This document shows, in pieces, positions 52,474-58,540 of a stretch of 58,540 bases of DNA (position 1 is its first letter; the number at the start of each line of letters is the position of its first letter). The DNA is from Pseudoalteromonas sp. HM-SA03. Its GTDB lineage: Bacteria; Pseudomonadota; Gammaproteobacteria; Enterobacterales; Alteromonadaceae. The stretch spans positions 1 to 58,540 of the forward strand of contig NZ_NSDG01000050.1 of NCBI RefSeq assembly GCF_002289345.1, given 5' to 3'. The position numbers and the translations under genes were made by a program. The notes under the pieces were generated by a model. The model was given only the letters and a program-made list of their open reading frames with translations, searched no databases and was not told the DNA's origin.

Positions 52474-52770
52474 ATGATTAAAATTATTATTGTTGTATTG
52501 TTACTACTCGTTTTTCTAAATCTATTTAGAGCTATGCTAGTCATGCTCAAGTCAGAGCAACAAGAGTCTATGGCGAGGCTATTGCAACAAAGAGTGTATG
52601 CATCAATAGCAGTCGTACTTCTAATCTGTCTTGCTGCTCAATTTGGCTTTATAAAACTACACTCTTCACCCGTTGTTACAACACATAAACAAATACAAAC
52701 AGGCACAACCAAACAACATCAACAAAATGCCAATACCAAGCCCCAGCTTGAAAAGCAAAGTGGTTCTTAG
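52474..52770 (+). CDS. DUF2909-like twin-helix membrane protein
   Basis: This 98-residue protein has two membrane helices (about 3-22 and 45-62), as expected for the small DUF2909 proteins found in cytochrome oxidase clusters. The 30-residue hydrophilic C-terminal tail (Gln/Thr/Lys rich) is longer than usual, and its DNA overlaps the end of subunit III on the other strand by 95 bases. It is the only plus-strand gene in the oxidase cluster. Confidence 0.75.
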   Translation: MIKIIIVVLLLLVFLNLFRAMLVMLKSEQQESMARLLQQRVYASIAVVLLICLAAQFGFIKLHSSPVVTTHKQIQTGTTKQHQQNANTKPQLEKQSGS

Positions 52771-53551
52771 CGGTAAAGTGACCCTTCAACACCCTGATCC
52801 ATATAACGAAAAGAATAATCGCGCCAAGTGTGACATGAACGCCATGAAATCCTGTCAGTAAAAAGAATGTATTACCGTAAACCCCCGACTGGAGAGTTAA
52901 CCCCAGATCTTGATAAGCGTGAATATACTCTTCCACTTGCAAGGTTAAGAATGCGACGCCAAGCAGTACTGTTAATCCTAAGAACGCCTTCACTTTCGCC
53001 CTTTGCTCTTTTTCTAAAGCTACATGAGCAAAGCTAAGGGTTACTGATGATGCTAATAAAATAATCGTATTGATCAGCGGAAGTCCCTGCCAACCCATAG
53101 CTTGAGTTACAGTTCCATCTGGAGTTGTGAGCAATGGCCATACAGCTTCAAATTGAGGCCATAAAACCTCGTTGGTGCTGGCGTTATTACTTGCACCGCC
53201 TAACCACGGCACGGCTATCATTCGTGCATAAAAAAGTGCACCAAAAAAAGCAGCAAAAAACATAACTTCGGAAAAGATAAACCATCCCATTCCTTGCTTG
53301 AACGAACGATCCATTTGGGCAGAATATAATCCAGTTTGAGATTCTTGAATCACATTCCTAAACCAACCAAAAATCATGTATATCAGCACAGCAATACCCA
53401 CAAGCAGTAACATTACTCCGCTGTTCCCAGAAGAGTTTAGCTGAATAATGGTAAGTGCAGCCCCAACAGCGATGAAAAACAACGCAAAAGCACCGACTAT
53501 CGGCCATGGGCTTTGCTCAGGCACGTAATATTTTTCTTGTTCATGGTTCAT
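52676..53551 (-). CDS. ctaE: cytochrome c oxidase subunit III
   Basis: CtaE/CoxC is the third core subunit of the aa3-type oxidase. The 291-residue protein has seven membrane helices, KQGMGWFIFSEVMFFAAFFG (about 84-103) and the C-terminal FHGVHVTLG ... FHFVDVVW-type motifs, here AWYWHFVDVVWLCLFVFVY. It overlaps ctaG by 11 bases and the convergent DUF2909 gene by 95 bases. Confidence 0.96.
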   Translation of the reverse strand: MNHEQEKYYVPEQSPWPIVGAFALFFIAVGAALTIIQLNSSGNSGVMLLLVGIAVLIYMIFGWFRNVIQESQTGLYSAQMDRSFKQGMGWFIFSEVMFFAAFFGALFYARMIAVPWLGGASNNASTNEVLWPQFEAVWPLLTTPDGTVTQAMGWQGLPLINTIILLASSVTLSFAHVALEKEQRAKVKAFLGLTVLLGVAFLTLQVEEYIHAYQDLGLTLQSGVYGNTFFLLTGFHGVHVTLGAIILFVIWIRVLKGHFTAKNHFAFQAGAWYWHFVDVVWLCLFVFVYVL

Positions 53552-54119
53552 ATTTGAACTCCTCTCGAGCGGCTAGCATACTCAATCTATCACTGTCTTG
53601 TTTGCTAACTCGCTCTGTAATATCAAACAACGTATATGAAAGCGTGAGTTCCTCAACATCACTTGGGAGCTCCGTATCTACATAGAATCTCAAAACAAAC
53701 TCAACTTCTTCTTTGCCTTTCATTGGTTGCTGATCAAAACAAAAGCAGGCCATTTTGTGTAAATACTTTGCGGCTTTCCCAGGAGACACTGAAGGGATCG
53801 CTTGCAACACACGCTCGCTACCACTCAAGTTTTTTGCAATAAACTTCACATCGGTTAGCTTGCCGGGTTGAACACTAACCGAATGTTCGACTGCATCTAC
53901 CTTAAATGGCGCCTGGCTTTGACTATGCGTTGTGAAGCTCACATCTACTTGTCGACTTTGTGCAATTGACTCGCTCTGCTTTGCGACTTCCATGGATGGT
54001 TTACCATTCAGGCCTGTGACATCACAAAAAACGTCGTATAAGGGAACCAGTGCAAAAGCAAAAGCAAACATGCCCAGCGTCAACAAAATAAGCTTCTTAA
54101 GCAGGCGTCCATGCTGCAT
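53541..54119 (-). CDS. ctaG: cytochrome c oxidase assembly protein CtaG (Cox11)
   Basis: CtaG/Cox11 delivers copper to the CuB site of subunit I. The 192-residue protein has one N-terminal membrane helix (about 9-27), LYDVFCDVTGLNG and the copper-binding CFCFDQQPM motif (about 125-133). It lies between ctaD and ctaE with overlapping ends, the usual order in proteobacterial oxidase operons. Confidence 0.95.
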   Translation of the reverse strand: MQHGRLLKKLILLTLGMFAFAFALVPLYDVFCDVTGLNGKPSMEVAKQSESIAQSRQVDVSFTTHSQSQAPFKVDAVEHSVSVQPGKLTDVKFIAKNLSGSERVLQAIPSVSPGKAAKYLHKMACFCFDQQPMKGKEEVEFVLRFYVDTELPSDVEELTLSYTLFDITERVSKQDSDRLSMLAAREEFKYEP

Positions 54120-55693
54120 TACTTAATCTCCGGTGGCGTTGAAAAGGTATGATAAGGAGCCGGAGATGGTACTTTCCACTCTAATCCCTCTGCCCCGTCC
54201 CACACTTTCCCTGGGGCTTGCTCTCCACCTTTTATACATTTATAAACCACTGCAACAAACAACAGTTGAGAAAGACCGAAAGCAAATCCTCCGATACTAA
54301 TGATCGCATTGAAATCAGCGAACTGTAGAGCATAATCAGGGATCCGCCTTGGCATGCCTGCAAGGCCAACAAAGTGCATTGGGAAGAATAATACGTTTAC
54401 ACTAACCAAGGAGAGCCAAAAGTGAAATTTAGCCAATTTGATATCAAACATGTGCCCCGTCCACTTTGGCAACCAATAATACGCGGCAGCCATTATTGAG
54501 AACACAGCCCCCGTAACCAGCACGTAATGGAAGTGAGCGACAACAAAGTAGGTATCGTGATATTGGAAATCTGCGGGCGTAATCGCTAACATCAAACCGG
54601 AAAACCCACCAATTGTGAAAAGTACGATAAATGCAATGGCAAAAAGCATGGGCACCTCAAAACTAATGGCACCTCGCCACATTGTAGCTACCCAATTAAA
54701 AACCTTAACGCCTGTAGGCACTGAAATGAGCATAGTTGCATACATAAAAAACAACTCACCGGCTAAAGGCATACCCGTTGTAAACATATGATGAGCCCAC
54801 ACAACAAACGATAACAGTGCAATTGAAGCGGTTGCATAAACCATTGATGCATAGCCAAACAATTTCTTTCTTGAAAATGCCGGTACTATCGTAGAGATTA
54901 TGCCGAAGGCAGGTAATATCATGATATACACTTCAGGATGACCAAAGAACCAGAATATATGCTGGAACATAACAGGATCACCCCCACCTGCTGCATCAAA
55001 AAAGCTCGTTCCAAAGAACTTATCAGTCAATACCATAGTCACGGCACCAGCGAGTACGGGCATTACAGCAATCAGAAGAAATGCGGTTATCAGCCAAGTC
55101 CAGACAAATAAAGGCAACTTCATCCATGTCATACCTGGTGCTCTAAGATTGACGATGGTCACAATAACGTTGATAGCACCCATAATCGAGCTGATACCCA
55201 TTATATGGATCGCAAAAACAAAAAATGCAGTATTGTCATTGCTATACGTTGTAGATAATGGCGCATAAAAAGTCCAACCGAAAGCTGGCCCGCCGCCTTC
55301 CAAAAATAATGACATCAGTAAAATTGCAAATGCAAAGGGTAGTATCCAAAAACTCCAGTTATTCATTCTTGGTAACGCCATATCAGGAGCACCAATCATC
55401 ATTGGGATCATCCAATTGGCAAGACCAGTAAATGCGGGCATTACTGCGCCAAATACCATTATTAGTCCATGCACTGTCGTCATTTGATTAAAAAAATGCG
55501 GATCTACAAGCTGTAACCCAGGCTGAAAAAGCTCGGCGCGGATCACCATTGCCATAGCACCGCCAATTAAAAACATGGTTAATGAGAACAATAAATACAG
55601 TGTTCCAATGTCTTTATGATTGGTGGTAAACAGCCAGCGCTTTAAGCCTTTGGGAGCTGTATGGTGTGAATGTTCTTCTACGATGGCACTCAT
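54119..55693 (-). CDS. ctaD: cytochrome c oxidase subunit I
   Basis: CtaD/CoxA is the catalytic subunit containing heme a, heme a3 and CuB. The 524-residue protein has 12 helices. Ligand regions are visible: TTVHGLIMVFG, FGHPEVYIMILP (His-Tyr crosslink pair), VWAHHMFTTGMP and VVAHFHYVLVTGAVF. The K- and D-channel residues of A-type oxidases look intact (for example NNWSFWI). It overlaps ctaC and ctaG by one base each. Confidence 0.97.
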   Translation of the reverse strand: MSAIVEEHSHHTAPKGLKRWLFTTNHKDIGTLYLLFSLTMFLIGGAMAMVIRAELFQPGLQLVDPHFFNQMTTVHGLIMVFGAVMPAFTGLANWMIPMMIGAPDMALPRMNNWSFWILPFAFAILLMSLFLEGGGPAFGWTFYAPLSTTYSNDNTAFFVFAIHIMGISSIMGAINVIVTIVNLRAPGMTWMKLPLFVWTWLITAFLLIAVMPVLAGAVTMVLTDKFFGTSFFDAAGGGDPVMFQHIFWFFGHPEVYIMILPAFGIISTIVPAFSRKKLFGYASMVYATASIALLSFVVWAHHMFTTGMPLAGELFFMYATMLISVPTGVKVFNWVATMWRGAISFEVPMLFAIAFIVLFTIGGFSGLMLAITPADFQYHDTYFVVAHFHYVLVTGAVFSIMAAAYYWLPKWTGHMFDIKLAKFHFWLSLVSVNVLFFPMHFVGLAGMPRRIPDYALQFADFNAIISIGGFAFGLSQLLFVAVVYKCIKGGEQAPGKVWDGAEGLEWKVPSPAPYHTFSTPPEIK

Positions 55694-56835
55694 TACTTAC
55701 CCTCCTCTAATGCATCTATCTCACGCTGTATTTGGCTTGGCTGAATAACATCGCCGGTGTCATTACCCCAGCTATTTCTTTTATAGGTGATCACCCCCGC
55801 AATCTGCTTAATTGTTAATTGCTTTGCGAAAGATTGCATTGCAGTTCCTGGGCGACCTAAAAGTAGAATATCTATATGAGCTTTGATATCTCCAGTGACG
55901 ACTTTACTTCCTTTCATTGCAGGGAAAACTCCAGGTAGCCCAAGCCCAGTTGGTTGATGGCAAGCTGCGCAATAAGCCATGTAAGTTTGTTCACCAACCT
56001 CCATTAATTCTTCTTTCGAAAGCGTTTGTTGGGCAACTGCTTGTGACTCGGCTTCTGCTTTTGCTTTTTCGGCTTTAGCATCGTTGAGCCAAGTATCAAA
56101 TTTATCAGGACTTACGGCCTCGACGACGACTGGCATAAAACCATGATCTTTGCCACATAATTCAGCACATTGGCCTCTGTAAATTCCCTCATCGTTTACC
56201 TTTGTCCATGCCTCATTTATAAAGCCCGGATTAGCATCCTTCTTCACCGCAAAATCGGGTACCCACCAAGAATGGATGACATCATCTGAGGTCATCAAAA
56301 AGCGAACTTTCCTATCGGTGGGAATGACTAAATGCTTATCAACTTCAAGCAGGTAATTTTCATTTTTTTCTTTAAGATCACTAATTTCATCTTTCGGAGT
56401 AGAGAGCAAAGAATAGAACTCAACATCATGCCCCATATACTCATAGTGCCATTTCCACTGAGAGCCTGTGACCTTAATGGTCAGATCAGCTTTACTCGTA
56501 TCTTCCATAGCAATAAGCGTTTTTGTCGCTGGTATTGCCATGCCAATGAGTATCAAGAAGGGAATTGCAGTCCAAAGTATTTCCACTTTGGTGCTTTCAT
56601 GAAATTGCGCAGCAACAACGCCTTTTGACTTCCTATGCTTTATAAGCGCCCAAAACATAATCCCGAACACAATCACTCCAATGACGCAACATATTAGAAA
56701 TATGGTCATGTGAAGCTCATATACTTGATGACTAATGTCTGTAACGCCTTGCCTCATATTGTAAGCGCTGTTAGCAAGTGAGGGAATGGCGATTAGCATT
56801 GCGATGAATGCTACAACTAATCGACAAATTTTCAT
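55693..56835 (-). CDS. ctaC: cytochrome c oxidase subunit II with fused cytochrome c
   Basis: CtaC/CoxB carries the CuA site that accepts electrons. The 380-residue precursor has a signal peptide (about 1-21), two membrane helices (about 43-65 and 87-105), and the CuA ligands H188, C223, C227, H231 and M234. A C-terminal c-type cytochrome domain has CAACH (289-293), so the enzyme is of the caa3 type. It is the first gene of the ctaC-ctaD-ctaG-ctaE run and has a GGAG RBS. Confidence 0.96.
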   Translation of the reverse strand: MKICRLVVAFIAMLIAIPSLANSAYNMRQGVTDISHQVYELHMTIFLICCVIGVIVFGIMFWALIKHRKSKGVVAAQFHESTKVEILWTAIPFLILIGMAIPATKTLIAMEDTSKADLTIKVTGSQWKWHYEYMGHDVEFYSLLSTPKDEISDLKEKNENYLLEVDKHLVIPTDRKVRFLMTSDDVIHSWWVPDFAVKKDANPGFINEAWTKVNDEGIYRGQCAELCGKDHGFMPVVVEAVSPDKFDTWLNDAKAEKAKAEAESQAVAQQTLSKEELMEVGEQTYMAYCAACHQPTGLGLPGVFPAMKGSKVVTGDIKAHIDILLLGRPGTAMQSFAKQLTIKQIAGVITYKRNSWGNDTGDVIQPSQIQREIDALEEGK

Positions 56836-57194
56836 TTGACGTCTCCTTCAAGACAACTCGCGGTTGTCTTTTGTTATTATTGGATGACTGTCATATTGTC
56901 TATTTGTACATAGACTTACTGCACGACTATTAACCAATTAGTCAAAAAACAAACAAATTGCAAGATTTTCGAGAAGACCGACTTTAGAATCAAAACTGGG
57001 GACAATAGGGAGTAAAACGAAGAATGATGAAAAATAGTGTATAAAGATCAGAAAACTAAAAATGTTGCTAAATGAATAAAGTCACTGTTATCACCTTACT
57101 TTCACACAGTTAGAAAAGTTAATTATTACTTTTAAACAAAATATAGTTAAAGCAAGCGCAACTTTGTATTTAACGCTACACTCGCTTTCATAAA
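56836..57194. other. lexA-ctaC intergenic region
   Basis: This 359-base AT-rich stretch should hold the lexA 3' end and the oxidase promoter. It contains an 18-base inverted repeat GTCTAT-TTGTAC-ATAGAC (56898-56915) and a shorter one, GACTA...TAGTC (about 56925-56943). Both are 60-110 bases upstream of ctaC and could be operators. I found no open reading frame or RNA gene and no convincing terminator. Confidence 0.5.
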
Positions 57195-57809
57195 CTACAT
57201 CCAGTCAGCGTTTCTTATCACACCAACGGCTAGTCCTTCAATAGAGAAGTTTTGATGCTCTAAATCCACTTCAATCGCTTTAAATTCTTCATTCTCTGCA
57301 TGTAAAAAAACTTTCTTTCCTTTCTTTTCAAGGCGTTTAACAGTCACGTCCTCTTCTACGCGAGCTACTATCACTTGGCCATTTTCCGCTACTTGAGTCC
57401 TGTGGACTGCTAATAGATCACCATCCAAAATACCAATGTCCTTCATGCTCATACCATTAACTCTCAAAAGGTAATCGGCGTTCGGCTTAAAAAAACTCGC
57501 ATCCACATTAAAGTGACTTTCTACATGTTGCTCTGCCAGTATAGGCTCACCAGCTGCAACACGGCCAATAATAGGTAAACCAAGTTGTTCGGATTCATCC
57601 TCTACAAGTCGAATCCCTCGGCTTGCGCCTGGGACCATTTCGATAACTCCCTTTTTCGCAAGCGCCTTAAGATGCTCTTCCGCTGCATTTGCACTCTTAA
57701 AACCCAAGGCATCAGCTATTTCAGCACGAGTTGGAGGCATGCCAGTATCTTTTATGAATACTTTTATTAATTCAAAGATTTGTTCTTGTCGTTTTGTTAG
57801 AGGACGCAT
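57195..57809 (-). CDS. lexA: SOS repressor LexA
   Basis: LexA represses SOS genes and cleaves itself when RecA is active. The 204-residue protein has a winged helix-turn-helix (about 1-70), the cleavage site A86-G87 in GRVAAGEP and the Ser-Lys dyad S121 (VNGMSMKD) and K158 (DVTVKRLEK). I use the ATG at 57809 ([10 protein letters not shown]). An ATG at 57824, five codons earlier, lies inside an SOS-box-like operator and matches no family N-terminus. It is preceded by two SOS boxes. Confidence 0.96.
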   Translation of the reverse strand: MRPLTKRQEQIFELIKVFIKDTGMPPTRAEIADALGFKSANAAEEHLKALAKKGVIEMVPGASRGIRLVEDESEQLGLPIIGRVAAGEPILAEQHVESHFNVDASFFKPNADYLLRVNGMSMKDIGILDGDLLAVHRTQVAENGQVIVARVEEDVTVKRLEKKGKKVFLHAENEEFKAIEVDLEHQNFSIEGLAVGVIRNADWM

Positions 57810-57812
57810 TAA

Positions 57813-57828
57813 CTGGTGTTCCATACAG
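57813..57828 (-). promoter_or_regulatory. second, imperfect LexA box
   Basis: CTGTATGGAACACCAG matches CTGT-N8-ACAG at 7 of 8 conserved positions and carries the same CCAG end as the second box of the E. coli lexA promoter. It lies 3 bases upstream of the chosen lexA ATG and 27 bases (centre to centre) from the first box. Confidence 0.7.
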
Positions 57829-57839
57829 TGGTTTATTTA

Positions 57840-57855
57840 CTGTAAGTATATACAG
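57840..57855 (-). promoter_or_regulatory. LexA-binding SOS box
   Basis: CTGTATATACTTACAG is a perfect CTGT-N8-ACAG SOS box, nearly identical to the first box of E. coli lexA. It overlaps a plausible promoter (TTGAGC, then TAAATA 15 bases later), so LexA bound here would repress its own gene. Confidence 0.92.
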
Positions 57856-58023
57856 CTCAAAAAAAATCGCAAATGTTTCTTTATTCGGCATATTTAAGTG
57901 TATTTGCTGGTAGCATTAATTAGAGCAGCATTAAACAAAAAACGAAGTCTATTGCCCAAATAGCATAGCCTACGACCCTACGCAATAAGAAATAGATGAC
58001 TGCCGCCTCCCACAATGCGGTGC

Positions 58024-58272
58024 TTATACCAATCCGCTTAAAGGTTAAATCAACTTTATCCATTCTCGACTACACATCTTGGTCACTCGATCCGATATAG
58101 AAATAAAGTGCTCCCATGCCTTTGAAACGTCATCAACAATTTCTTCATACCCCGAAAACACTCTATTGGATAAACAATATTGTCGTATCCAGATCCACAC
58201 TTGCCCTATTGGATTTAGCTCTGTTGAATAAGGAGGGAGATGTTGCACTGTGCTTATACTGTGTGAGAGCAC
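58024..58272 (-). pseudogene. IS630-type transposase remnant with terminal repeat
   Basis: About 70 codons of the C-terminus of an IS630-family DDE transposase remain (58045-58272; LPPYSTELNPIGQVW). The catalytic Glu of the usual LNPIEQVW is Gly here, and an in-frame stop lies just upstream of 58272, so it cannot be active. Next to its stop codon is TTATACCAATCCGCTTAA (58024-58041), which resembles an IS end and matches the terminus of the MITE-like repeat at 10317-10327. Confidence 0.85.
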
Positions 58273-58306
58273 ATTTACTTAGGTTTAGAAAATCTCGCGA
58301 GGTTTT

Positions 58307-58540
58307 TTATACCATTTTGAATAATTAACTGGTCAGATTTATCCAGCCCCTAAAGCACAATGATTTCACCCTGTCAGCACGTGAGATAAACACATTCCAT
58401 GCTTCGCTGACCTGATCCAGAATGTGATCATAGTTTGCAAAGGTTCTGTTGGATAACTTGCGTTGTCTAAGCCAACTCCACACTTGTTCTATGGGGTTTA
58501 ACTCTGGCGAATAAGGTGGCAGCCTAATGATCACTACATT
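58307..58540 (-). mobile_element. IS630-type insertion sequence, 3' part, cut by the window edge
   Basis: The frame from 58325 to the right edge stays open and encodes the transposase C-terminus, including RLPPYSPELNPIEQVWSWL with the catalytic Glu intact. It is related to but clearly different from the neighbouring remnant. Its outer end, TTATACCA at 58307-58314, matches the first bases of that remnant's end. The two elements are side by side in the same orientation, suggesting nested or sequential insertion. The N-terminus and other end are outside the window. Confidence 0.88.

Noticed and set aside
1..58540. CRISPR arrays, tRNA genes and prophage genes
   Set aside because: I saw no regularly spaced direct repeats, no cloverleaf-like tRNA sequence and no phage structural or integrase genes in the window.

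Overview
The window looks like the chromosome of a marine gammaproteobacterium of the order Alteromonadales, most likely Pseudoalteromonas. The evidence is the 16S rRNA 5' end and rRNA leader, the gene families and their order, a low-to-moderate GC content, and a dispersed palindromic repeat of a kind common in that group. No tools were run, so species is not claimed. Most of the window is dense core genome in operons with 1-4 base stop/start overlaps. Accessory DNA is limited to one MITE-like repeat, two IS630-type transposase remnants at the right edge and a few lineage-specific small genes.

Layout: (1) 1-674: 5' end of a 16S rRNA gene (minus strand), its antitermination leader and a P1-type promoter. 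(2) 675-10353: a membrane-anchored RRM protein, murI, a DUF5610-like protein, trmA, a DUF523 protein, two tandem DsbA-type oxidoreductases behind srkA, ccoG, two small proteins, a UPF0149 protein and the MITE-like repeat. (3) 10354-21667: a complete gspCDEFGHIJKLMN type II secretion operon (minus). (4) 21944-25013: hslR-hslO and pckA, with a striking double operator upstream of pckA. (5) 25172-28199: a cysteine-rich putative RiPP precursor, then ompR-envZ with an acyltransferase-like third gene. (6) 28414-39083: greB, tex, an SprA-like metalloprotease pair, bioH, comF/gntX, an M14 peptidase, nfuA (with an IscR-type site), a small membrane protein and a MATE exporter. (7) 39045-40088: a polysaccharide deacetylase. 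(8) 40122-48597: a chemotaxis operon in the order STAS-cheY-cheA-cheW-mcp-cheR-cheD-cheB; its receptor carries three Aer2-like heme-PAS repeats and a CheR-tethering C-terminus. (9) 48753-56835: a caa3-type cytochrome c oxidase cluster with its assembly factors and heme A synthesis. (10) 57195-57855: lexA with two SOS boxes. (11) 58024-58540: the IS630 remnants.

Functional links: CcoG, Sco, CtaG, SURF1, CtaA and CyoE serve respiratory oxidase assembly. The predicted oxygen-sensing receptor and the two terminal-oxidase-related loci make oxygen a recurring theme. T2SS substrates are commonly disulfide-bonded in the periplasm, so the two DsbA proteins may support that secretion system. The most interesting items are the orphan RiPP-like peptide (25172-25366), the triple heme-PAS receptor, the paired pckA operators, the terminator that doubles as a ribosome binding site before the DUF523 gene, and the terminal-repeat match linking the MITE to the IS630 remnants.
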